A stretch of 64,000 nt of DNA from Thauera chlorobenzoica. GTDB taxonomy: Bacteria; Pseudomonadota; Gammaproteobacteria; Burkholderiales; Rhodocyclaceae. The position numbers and the translations under genes are program-made. The notes beneath the pieces are model-generated. The model was not told the origin of the DNA and did no database searches. It saw nothing but the letters and a program-made list of their open reading frames with translations. Shown here one piece after another: positions 42,599-51,127 of this stretch (the first letter of the stretch is position 1; every line of letters begins with the position of its first letter). The stretch lies in the NCBI RefSeq assembly GCF_001922305.1, contig NZ_CP018839.1:2604001-2668000 (forward strand). The letters run 5' to 3'.

Positions 42599-45001
42599 AT
42601 GAGCAAATGCAGTGTTGGTAGTTGCGGATGTTCCATCGTGTCGCAGTCGCCGGGTGATTCGTCCCCCGACGGCCCCAACGGGAAGCTATACGGCGTCGAC
42701 AGCACGGACTGCCCCACCGATGCGGCGCTGGTCCGCAACAATCTTGAACCCCTCGACGGCGTGACGGGACTCGACCTCACCGTGACCCGGCAAAGGTCGG
42801 ACGTGAGCGATCGCCCCGACCCGCCGGTCGCGGCCGACGCCGCCGTGCCAGCCATCGGTGCGCCGGCACAGCGCATCGATAAGACCACTGCTGCCGTGCG
42901 CACGACGCTCGCGATCGCCGGGATGGACTGTCCGACCGAGGAGGCGTTGATCCGGAGCAAGCTCGCTGGCATGGCTGGAGTGGCGGCGCTCGATTTCAAC
43001 CTCGTCCAGCGTCGGCTGAGCGTGACGCATCGTCCGGGAGCATTGGAAGCGGTCCTCGGCGCCCTGAAAGCCATTGGTCTCGAAGCGAAGGTCGAATCGG
43101 CAGGCACGGAGAGCGCAGCGCCGCCGATCAAACCCGCGCCCAAGACCCACTGGTGGCCGATGGCGCTGGCCGGAGTCACCGCGACGTTGGCCGAGGGGGT
43201 GTATTGGCTCAACGGCGGTGACCACTGGACCGTCCTGGCTCTCGCGCTGGTGTCGATCCTCAGTGGCGGTCTGGCGACCTACAAGAAAGGCTGGATCGCG
43301 CTCAGGCATCGCAATCTCAACATCAACGCACTCATGTCGATTGCCGTGACCGGCGCGATGCTCATCGGACACTGGCCGGAAGCGGCCATGGTGATGTTCC
43401 TGTTCACGCTGGCCGAGGTGATCGAAGCGAAATCGCTCGATCGGGCGCGCAATGCGATTCGCGGCTTGCTGGAACTCGCGCCCGACACTGCGACCGTATG
43501 CCAGGGCGATGGAAGGTGGGTAACCATGCCGGCCAAGACGGTGCCGCTGGAGGCCGTGGTGCGCGTGCGCCCCGGTGAGCGGATTGCGCTCGACGGCGTG
43601 GTGATCAGCGGACGTTCGACGGTCAATCAGGCGCCCATCACCGGCGAGAGCCTGCCGGTCGATAAGGCCGAAGGCGACAACGTGTTCGCCGGAACGATCA
43701 ATGAAGCGGGATCGCTGGAATATCGCGTGACAGCGGAGGCGAGCCATTCCACCCTGGCCCGCATCATCCACGCGGTCGAATCGGCCCAGGGCAGCCGCGC
43801 GCCCACCCAGCGCTTCGTCGACCGGTTCGCCCGGATCTACACGCCCGTCGTGTTCGCCGGCGCGCTGCTGGTGGCCATCGTGCCACCGCTAGCTTTCGAC
43901 GGCGCGTGGATGGACTGGATCTACAAGGCGCTGGTGCTGCTGGTGATTGCCTGTCCGTGTGCCTTGGTGATCTCGACGCCGGTCACGATAGTCAGCGGTC
44001 TCGCCGCGGCCGCCCGCAAGGGCATTCTGGTGAAAGGTGGCGTCTATCTCGAAGAGGGGCGCAAGCTCGCCACGCTGGCGCTCGACAAGACCGGCACGAT
44101 TACGCACGGCAGGCCCGCCCAGACGGACTTCATGGTGCTGAGCGGCGACGCGAACCAGGCGCATATCCTGGCAGGCAGTCTCGCGGCGCGCTCGGATCAT
44201 CCGGTCTCGCTGGCGATCGCCCGTGCCGCGGTTGAAATGGGATGGGTGTTGCGCGAGGTCGCCGATTTCGCCGCCATTCCGGGCCGCGGCGTGCGTGGCG
44301 GCATTGATGGTCACGTCTATCAGCTCGGCAACCATCGACTGATCGAGGAAATCGGCCTGTGCTCACCCGACATCGAAAAAGCGCTCGACACGCTCGAGCG
44401 CCAAGGCAAGACGGCCGTACTCTTGGCGAACCATGCAGAGGTGCTGGCCATCTTCGCCGTCGCCGACACGCTGCGCGAGACGAGCCGTCAGGCGATTGCC
44501 GATCTGCATTCCCTGGGGGTGAAGACGCTGATGCTCACCGGCGATAACACTCACACGGCCGAAGCGATTGCCCGCGCGGTGGGTATCGACGAGGCAAGGG
44601 GCAATCTGCTGCCGGAAGACAAACTCAGCACCATCGAATCACTGCTGACGCACCGGAAGGGGGGCAAGGTCGGCATGGTGGGAGACGGCATCAACGACGC
44701 ACCCTCGCTGGCCCGCGCGGACATCGGTTTCGCGATGGGGGCGGCGGGCACGGACACCGCGATCGAGACCGCGGACGTGGCGTTGATGGACGACGACCTG
44801 CGCAAGATCCCCGCCTTCGTGCGCCTGTCACAGGCCACATCCGACGTGCTGATCCAGAACATCGTAGTGGCGCTCGGCATCAAGGCGGGGTTTCTGCTGC
44901 TCACCGTGAGCGGGCAGGCCACGATGTGGATGGCGGTATTCGCGGACATGGGGGCGAGTTTGCTGGTCGTGGCAAATGGACTCCGCTTGTTGCGGAGATA
45001 A
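42599..45001 (+). CDS. cadA: heavy-metal P1B-type ATPase CadA
   Basis: This 800-residue inner-membrane pump exports Cd(II), Zn(II) or Pb(II) from the cytoplasm. Two heavy-metal-associated domains precede the membrane part: a weak one around STDCPTDAALVRNNL and a clear one at AGMDCPTEEALIRSKL. The transport motif is Cys452-Pro-Cys454 (IACPCALVISTP), the phosphorylated Asp496 is in LALDKTGTITHGRP, and the hinge is VGDGINDAPSLARADIGFAM. The frame is intact, in contrast to the czc genes next to it. Confidence 0.93.
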   Translation: MSKCSVGSCGCSIVSQSPGDSSPDGPNGKLYGVDSTDCPTDAALVRNNLEPLDGVTGLDLTVTRQRSDVSDRPDPPVAADAAVPAIGAPAQRIDKTTAAVRTTLAIAGMDCPTEEALIRSKLAGMAGVAALDFNLVQRRLSVTHRPGALEAVLGALKAIGLEAKVESAGTESAAPPIKPAPKTHWWPMALAGVTATLAEGVYWLNGGDHWTVLALALVSILSGGLATYKKGWIALRHRNLNINALMSIAVTGAMLIGHWPEAAMVMFLFTLAEVIEAKSLDRARNAIRGLLELAPDTATVCQGDGRWVTMPAKTVPLEAVVRVRPGERIALDGVVISGRSTVNQAPITGESLPVDKAEGDNVFAGTINEAGSLEYRVTAEASHSTLARIIHAVESAQGSRAPTQRFVDRFARIYTPVVFAGALLVAIVPPLAFDGAWMDWIYKALVLLVIACPCALVISTPVTIVSGLAAAARKGILVKGGVYLEEGRKLATLALDKTGTITHGRPAQTDFMVLSGDANQAHILAGSLAARSDHPVSLAIARAAVEMGWVLREVADFAAIPGRGVRGGIDGHVYQLGNHRLIEEIGLCSPDIEKALDTLERQGKTAVLLANHAEVLAIFAVADTLRETSRQAIADLHSLGVKTLMLTGDNTHTAEAIARAVGIDEARGNLLPEDKLSTIESLLTHRKGGKVGMVGDGINDAPSLARADIGFAMGAAGTDTAIETADVALMDDDLRKIPAFVRLSQATSDVLIQNIVVALGIKAGFLLLTVSGQATMWMAVFADMGASLLVVANGLRLLRR

Positions 45002-45019
45002 CCGGCACACTTGGACGGC

Positions 45020-46360
45020 TTACCGGCTTGAGGCAAATGCAAGAATACTGAAACCGATCGTCGTCCTGCCGGCGGCCGATCGGGCGAACGGCTTGCCGCC
45101 ATGCATGCGCGCGATCGCTGCGACGATCGACAATCCGAGTCCGTGATTGGTGCTTCCGTGTTCGCGCGCCGCGTCCGCCCGGTAGAAGCGGTCGAACAGG
45201 CGTGGAAGATGTTCCGCAGGAATCACCGGCCCGACGTTGCTGACGGACAGGCGAACGCCGCCGGCAGCGTCCGGCTCGATGTCGACGTCAACCATCGACC
45301 CGCGCTCCGCAAAACGGGTCGCGTTGGCGAGGAGGTTCGATATCGCCCGCCGCAACAAACCCGCATCAAAGCCGCCGCCGCCGTCCCCGCAAACCCGAAC
45401 GCTGACGCCCGCCTCCTGGAGTGCTGCATCGTGGAATTCGACCACCTCGGTCGCAAGAGCGGCGAGGCTGCCGACAGGGCTTCGGCGCGCCCCGCTCGCC
45501 GCGATCGGCCTTCGACAGGAACAGCATGTCATTGACGAGACTCGCCAGGCGGTGCAGGTCCTCGAGGTTCGATCCCAGCACGTCCCGCAACTCGGGAATG
45601 CCGCGTTCGCGGCTCAGGGCGAGTTCGGTCTCGCCGATCAGTGTCGCCAGCGGCGTACGCAGTTTCATGGGCGACGTCCGCATTGAAGCCTTCCAGTTGC
45701 CAGTATGCGTTGTCCAGCCGCACGAGCAGCGCGTTGAACTGCGCGACCAGCGGCTGCAGTTCCTGCGCCTGCGCGGAAACCATCCAGCGGCTGTCCGACG
45801 TTTTCCGGACTGAGCGCGGCGGCTTGCCGAGCCAGGTCGCGAACGGGCAGCAGCGCGCGTTGCACGAGCCACGCCCCCCCGGCGGAGACGACCACGGCGC
45901 CGGCCAGCGCACTCGCCAGTAACGTCCACGCCAGTTGCCTCAGCAATTGGGCATCGGAACTGCTGTCGAGCGCCAATTCGGCACGCAGCACGGCCGTGCC
46001 CGACCACGGTGAAGGGATCTCGAATTCAACCCGACGCAGGTGCGCGGGGGGCTCGGGGGCCGGCGGCGTCATGTACAGGAGCGTCTCGGCGCCCTCGGTC
46101 AGCCGCAGTTTGAGGTCGGCATGGCCGATGAAGAAATCGTCGAGCTTGTGACGTAGGCTCGGCAGTTCCTCCGGTGTCGCGATCTCACGAACAAGGTGGC
46201 GGATCACGTCCTGCTTGTGCCGAAGCTCCTCGGTCTGCTTCGCAGAAAAGTTGAGGCTGGTGGCCACATACACGACGACGCAGACGAATCCGAGTCCGAT
46301 GAAGGTCTGTACCGCGAGCCACCATGACAGCCAGCGGCCCAGCGAACGCGGATTGCGCAT
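45020..46360 (-). pseudogene. czcS: CzcS-like histidine kinase, three frameshifts
   Basis: This is a two-component sensor kinase for metal stress, broken by single-base changes. The N-terminal part (from 46360, MRNPRSLGRWLSWWLAVQTF) has two membrane helices and a periplasmic domain. The His box would read ADVAHELRTPLATLIGETEL, but an extra A at the HE/L junction shifts it. A shift before QAQELQPLV and an extra G after SKADRGER break it again. The ATPase part (RRAISNLLANATRFAERG, GSTNHGLGLSIVAAIARMHG) is intact. Without the indels it would be about 446 residues. Sequencing error is possible. Confidence 0.8.
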
Positions 46361-46362
46361 CC

Positions 46363-47045
46363 TCAGGGTTCCCGGTCTTCCAGCACGTAGCCCATGCCGC
46401 GCACGGTGTGCAGCAGCTTCTTCGCGAAGGGGTCATCGAGCTTGCTGCGCAAGCGCCGTACCGCAACCTCCACGACATTCGTATTGCTCTCGAAGTTCAT
46501 GTCCCACACCTGCTCGGCCAGCGCGGTGCGCGACAGCACCTGACCGTGCCGGCGCAACAACAAGGTCAGCAGTGTGAATTCCTTGGCCGTCAGATCGAGC
46601 CGTTGTCCGGCGCGCGACGCCTTGCGCCGCACGAGATCGAGTTCGAGGTCGGCCAGCCTGAGGACCGTGAGATCTTGACCGCCGTCGGAATGGCGCCACG
46701 CCGTAACAGCGCTGGACGCGTGCGAGCAGTTCGGACAGGGCAAAGGGTTTCACAAGATAGTCGTCGGCACCCGCCTGCAGCCCCTTCACGCGATCCTCCA
46801 CCTTGTCCGCGCGGTGAGCATCAGCACCGGTACGTGCTTGCGCGCCGCAGTTCGCGCAAGACGGCGAAGCCGTCCAGGCCCGGCAGCATGACATCGAGCA
46901 GGACGAGGTCGTAATGCCCTTCGATCGCGAGATAGCGCCCCTCGGTGCCGCTGTGCGCGACATCGACGACGTAGCTGTTTTCGGTCAGCGCCTTGCGCAA
47001 GTATTCGGCGAGCTTCGGCTCGTCTTCGACGACCAGGATCTTCAT
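46363..47045 (-). pseudogene. czcR: CzcR-like response regulator, at least three frameshifts
   Basis: This is an OmpR-type response regulator with a broken frame. It starts MKILVVEDEPKLAEYLRKAL and includes the phosphoacceptor Asp in [14 protein letters not shown]. It then shifts frame at [17 protein letters not shown], again at [20 protein letters not shown], and once more before [17 protein letters not shown]. The DNA-binding end ([40 protein letters not shown]) is intact. It is divergent from the czc structural genes and precedes czcS by 2 bp. Confidence 0.8.
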
Positions 47046-47079
47046 GCACGAATTATCGCGGAGGCGGTGGCGCGTCGAC

Positions 47080-47095
47080 ATTACGAATTCGTAAT
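47080..47095. promoter_or_regulatory. 16-bp perfect palindrome upstream of czc
   Basis: ATTACGAATTCGTAAT lies 35 bp before the czcR start and about 120 bp before the divergent DUF4148 gene. A CzcR binding site controlling both directions is the simplest reading. Confidence 0.6.
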
Positions 47096-47213
47096 CGGGC
47101 TGTTCGCGATTCGACGTGAACGGTTTTCTACAGTACGCCCCGTACCCGGCACATGGCGTATGCAGCGGCCACCGCCGGGACGCATATCCCGTGTCAACGA
47201 TAGGAGCCTCATC

Positions 47214-47552
47214 ATGTCAAAAATCCGAACCGCCACCGTCCTCCCTATCCTCGCTGTCGTCCTGGTCGTGCCGAGCGTCGCTCAGGCGAACTCGGAATGG
47301 CATTTCACCGGCGGCGAGGTGGGTTACACCTCTTTCCCCGATCACGTGACGAGCACCAAGACGCGTGCTGAAGTGTTGCGTGAGCTCGAGCAGGCCAAGG
47401 CGGACGGAAGCTATTTCTACCTGCAGCGAGGCGTGCCCGTTCCATCACGCGATACCGGCCCGGGTAAAACGCGCGAGCAAGTGCTCAAGGAGCTGGTGAA
47501 CATATCGCCCGAGGAGCGGGCGCGCATGGACGAACTCTACGTCGGGCAATGA
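47214..47552 (+). CDS. DUF4148-like periplasmic protein
   Basis: This 112-residue product has a signal peptide (MSKIRTATVLPILAVVLVVPSVAQA). The mature part contains two related TRE(Q)V-L-(R/K)EL segments, TRAEVLRELEQAKADG and TREQVLKELVNISPEE, the pattern of DUF4148 proteins common in betaproteobacteria. It is the first gene after the palindromic operator and upstream of czcI, so metal induction is likely. The molecular role is unknown. Confidence 0.7.
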   Translation: MSKIRTATVLPILAVVLVVPSVAQANSEWHFTGGEVGYTSFPDHVTSTKTRAEVLRELEQAKADGSYFYLQRGVPVPSRDTGPGKTREQVLKELVNISPEERARMDELYVGQ

Positions 47553-47679
47553 TCGCGGCGGTGTGAGCACGGAGCCCCTGGTCCCTCGGGGCGGGCGGTC
47601 ATGCGTCGCAACGATGACGGGCAACAAGATGTTGCAACGCTATTTTTCATTTCCGTTCGTACCGCTACAATCCGTCCCC

Positions 47680-48026
47680 ATGCGCCGCTGGTTCGCGATT
47701 CTCTTCCTGCTGTTTCTGCCAATCCAACTCAGTGGGCGGCTGTGAGTGCGTATTGCGAGCATGAAGCCGGTGCTGCGGCGGACCATCTCGGCCACCATGA
47801 GCATAAACATCAGGGCGAGGTCGACGACGAGTCCTGGCCCAAGGGCGGCGGAGTCGATGTCGACTGCAGTTTCTGCCATGCGGCCAGTTGCACCGCGTTG
47901 CCGAGCGGCACGGGATTGCCGACCCTCGACCTCGCGATTGCGACGATCCGCGGGGGAGCCCAAGTGTGGCTCCTTGCCGGGCATTTCTCGGAACCAGAGC
48001 GCCCCAAGTGGCGACAGCCCGCCTGA
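47680..48026 (+). pseudogene. czcI: CzcI-like regulator, one frameshift
   Basis: The N-terminal export signal MRRWFAILFLLFLPIQLS runs out of frame one base later. The next frame continues WAAVSAYCEHEAGAAADHLG, then HHEHKHQGEVDDE, which is the His-rich CzcI pattern. One missing C in the CAGTGGG stretch would restore LSWAAVSAY. CzcI is a small periplasmic protein upstream of czcCBA in Cupriavidus-type systems. The defect may be a sequencing error. Confidence 0.7.
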
Positions 48027-48158
48027 TCGGCAGGGCGGTCGCATCCATTCTCATTCCGGCAGTTTCACCGTTCTGAACGGTGTTGCCGCGCGCCATTGCG
48101 ATCGAGCTGATCGCGCCCTGCCGATTTTCCGTGTGTCTTGTCATCAACGGAGAATTGG

Positions 48159-49422
48159 ATGTTTCGAAGAATTGGCATCAACTGGCTGCCGGGCCTGCTG
48201 CTCGGACTCGCGGCCAGCGGGGCGTGGGCGCAAGCCGCGTCCCCTGCATCGCCTGTCGTAACGACGCTCAGGCAGGCGTTCGACGCCGCGTGGGCGCGTC
48301 AGCCCGAGGCGCAGTCGCTCGACATGCGCCGGGCGGCTGCGCTGGCGCGACGCGTGAGCGTCGACCGCTGGTCGGCCGAGCCGCCGGCGCTCGAAGTGTC
48401 GGGCAAGACCGACCAACTCCACCGCAACGACGGCAGCCGCGAATACGAGATCGGCCTCGCTGTGCCGCTGTGGTTGCCCGGCGAACGCGCATCGACCGCA
48501 GCCCTTGCCGATGCCGAAGTGCGTGCGAGTACGAGCCGCACGCTTGCGGCACAACTGCGCACGGCCGCCGGGGTGCGGGCCGCGTACTGGGATTGGCAGC
48601 GTGCGCGGGTCGACGTCCTGGTCGCCCGCGAGCGGCTTGCCAGTGCTCGCGAACTCGCAGCGGATGTGTCGAAACGGGTTCGGGCCGGCGAACTCGCACG
48701 CGCCGACCAGCATCAGGCGGACGGAGCGCTGGCGACCGCCGAAGCGTCGCTCGCCGAAGCCAGCGGCGCGCTCGCGGTGCGGAACAGCAGTTGCGCGCCC
48801 TGACAGGCATGACACCAGCGCTTGCCGCGGAAGGACTTTCCGTGGCCGAAGCCGAACCCGCCCCCGCCGCCCCCCTGTCGCCCTGGGGGCGGGGCATCCG
48901 GCCATCGCCGAGCTGCGCGATCGGGCGGAGCTGGCACAGCGCAGCATGACTCTCGCCGGGATTCAGGGGCGCGCCAATCCCGAGCTGAACCTGGCGACGA
49001 CGCGTGAGCGCGGTGCATCCGGCGAATCCTGGCAACAGACGGTGACGATCGGCGTACGCATTCCCTTCGGATCCGACTCCCGCAACCGCGCCCGTGTTGC
49101 CAGCGCCAGCGCCGAGGCGATCGAAGCCGAAACCCAGCTGAGGCTGGAACGCGAACGCCTGACGGCCGAAGTGGATACGGCGCGCGTCCGCGTCGAATCG
49201 GCGCGCACCCTGGTCGCCTCCGCCGAACAGCGCGCGCAGTTGGCCCGCGAGTCGCGCGGCTTCTTCCAGAAGGCGTTCCGCCTCGGCGAAACCGATCTAC
49301 CGACCCGCCTGCGCATCGAACTCGAAGCCACGGAAGCCGAGCGCCAGGTGGCGCGCACCCGCATCGAACTGGCCGCGGCCGTGTCCGCGCTGCGGCAGGC
49401 CATGGGCCTTCTTCCCGAATGA
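48159..49422 (+). pseudogene. czcC: CzcC-like outer-membrane factor, two frameshifts
   Basis: CzcC is the TolC-type outer-membrane channel of the CzcCBA efflux complex. A signal peptide (MFRRIGINWLPGLLLGLAAS) is followed by the usual helical barrel repeats. The frame shifts near 48780 (SGALAV to EQQLRALTGM) and again near 48890 (PLSP to GHPAIAELRD). The last part (FFQKAFRLGETDLPTRLRIE) is typical of CzcC ends. With both indels corrected it would be about 420 residues, full length. Confidence 0.82.
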
Positions 49423-50003
49423 ACACCAGGAACCCGAACATGAAAGCTTCCCTTACCCTGGCGGCGTGGAGCCTTGCCGCCGTCCTTGCGGGTGTCACGC
49501 CCCAGGCCCTGGCCGGTGAAGGCCACGACCACGGCGACGCCCCGGCACCCGTGGCCGGGCCGATGCTGCCGCGATTCACCGCCGTTTCGGAGCTCTTTGA
49601 GCTGGTCGGCGTGGTCGACGGCAAGCACATCACGCTCTATCTCGACCGCTTCGCTGACAACAGCCCGGTCAAGGACGCAACGCTGGAGCTGCAACTCGAC
49701 GGCAAGGCGATTTCCGTCGAGCCCCATGCCGAGGGCGAATTCGAAGCCACGCTGCAGGAAGCACTCAAGCCGGGGGTCGTCTCCGTGACCGCCACCGTCG
49801 TTGCCGGACAAGACGCGGACCTTCTTGCGGGCGAGCTGGATCTGCACGAACAAGCCGCCGAGGTGCACGACGAATCGGCCGGGCCAGGCTTGCAATCTTA
49901 CGCAGGATGGCTCGGCGCCGGCGTTCTCGTGATCGGACTGGTCGGCTGGGCCGCGCTGCGCAAGGGAAACGCCCGCAACCGTTCGGCCGGAGGTGTCGCA
50001 TGA
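49419..50003 (+). CDS. czc-associated membrane-anchored periplasmic protein
   Basis: This 194-residue protein has a signal peptide, a His/Asp motif after the cleavage site (GEGHDHGDAP), a beta-rich domain (VVDGKHITLYLDRFADNSPV) and a C-terminal membrane helix (AGWLGAGVLVIGLVGWAALR). The same GDGHDHGDE motif begins mature CzcB, the next gene. It overlaps the czcC stop and the czcB start. A periplasmic metal-handling role is inferred. An ATG at 49440 is an alternative start. Confidence 0.68.
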   Translation: MNTRNPNMKASLTLAAWSLAAVLAGVTPQALAGEGHDHGDAPAPVAGPMLPRFTAVSELFELVGVVDGKHITLYLDRFADNSPVKDATLELQLDGKAISVEPHAEGEFEATLQEALKPGVVSVTATVVAGQDADLLAGELDLHEQAAEVHDESAGPGLQSYAGWLGAGVLVIGLVGWAALRKGNARNRSAGGVA

Positions 50004-51112
50004 AACCGGGAATCCTGCTGGTCATGCTGTGCCTCGTTACGGCAAGTGCATCGTGGAACGCATTCGCTGGCGACGGGCACGATCACGGCGACGAAGGCTC
50101 CGCGCCCGTCGGCGGCAACGGTCCGCGACGCTTGCCCGACGGCAGCGTATTCCTGCCCAAGCCGGCACAACGGCAGATCGGCGTGCGCACGCTGGTCACG
50201 GAAGCGGGGGAGCTGCCCCGCACCGTGGCGCTCGCCGGCAAAGTGGTGATGGACCCCAACGCGGGCGGAAAAGTGCAGGCGCTGGTCGCCGGCCGCCTCG
50301 AAGCCGGGCCGCGCGGCTTGCCCGGAGTCGGGCAGACCGTGAAGAAGGGCGAGGTGCTGGCGTATGTCGTGCCGTCGGCGGGGCAGATCGAACGCTCGAA
50401 CCAGATGGCGCAGCTCGCCGAGTTGCAGGCCGCCAAAGTGCTCGCGGAGAAGCGCGTGGCGCGGCTGAAGGAGCTCGCCGACACGGTGCCGCGCAAGGAG
50501 ATCGAAGCGGCCGAGAGCGAACTCACGAGTCTCGCGGCCCGCGCGACGGCGGTGGGTGCGGGGCTCAGCAATCGCGATGCGCTCGTGGCGCCCGTCGCGG
50601 GCGTCATCGCGTCGAGCAACGCCGTCGCCGGTCAGGTCGTCGATGCGCGCGAACTGGTGTTTGAAATCGTCGATCCGAAGCGCCTGCGCGTCGAGGCGCT
50701 GGCCTACGATGCCGACACCGCCATCGATGTGGCCGGCGCGAGCGTTGCGGTGGGCGAGCAACGAGTGAGGCTCGACTTCCTCGGCGCGGCGCGCAGTCTG
50801 CGCGAGCAGGCGCTGCCGCTCGCTTTCGGTGCCGCGGGCGATTCCCTGGCGCGTTTCGCTGTCGGGCAACCGGTCGAGGTGTTCGTGCAGACGCGCAGCA
50901 CGCTGCAGGGCGTGAGCGTCCCTGCAGGATCGGTGCTGAAGAACCCGGCGAACCAGATCATCGTGTGGGTCAAGACCGCGCCGGAACGCTTCGAGCCGCG
51001 CACCGTCACCATCGCCCCGCTCGATGGGGCGAACGTCGCCGTGACGTCGGGCCTCGCGGCCGGGGAGCGTGTCGCCACGAACGCGGCAACCCTGATCAAC
51101 CAGATCCGCTGA
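50000..51112 (+). CDS. czcB: CzcB-like membrane fusion protein
   Basis: CzcB is the periplasmic adaptor linking the RND pump to the outer-membrane factor. This 370-residue product has a signal peptide (MKPGILLVMLCLVTASASWN), a His-rich metal segment (GDGHDHGDEG), the barrel-sandwich lipoyl halves (GQTVKKGEVLAYV and RDALVAPVAGVIASSNAVAG) around a helical hairpin (QLAELQAAKVLAEKRVARLK), and a beta-barrel end. The frame is intact. Its start overlaps the preceding stop (ATGA). Confidence 0.88.
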   Translation: MKPGILLVMLCLVTASASWNAFAGDGHDHGDEGSAPVGGNGPRRLPDGSVFLPKPAQRQIGVRTLVTEAGELPRTVALAGKVVMDPNAGGKVQALVAGRLEAGPRGLPGVGQTVKKGEVLAYVVPSAGQIERSNQMAQLAELQAAKVLAEKRVARLKELADTVPRKEIEAAESELTSLAARATAVGAGLSNRDALVAPVAGVIASSNAVAGQVVDARELVFEIVDPKRLRVEALAYDADTAIDVAGASVAVGEQRVRLDFLGAARSLREQALPLAFGAAGDSLARFAVGQPVEVFVQTRSTLQGVSVPAGSVLKNPANQIIVWVKTAPERFEPRTVTIAPLDGANVAVTSGLAAGERVATNAATLINQIR

Positions 51113-51127
51113 CGGGGAGCCTGACCG

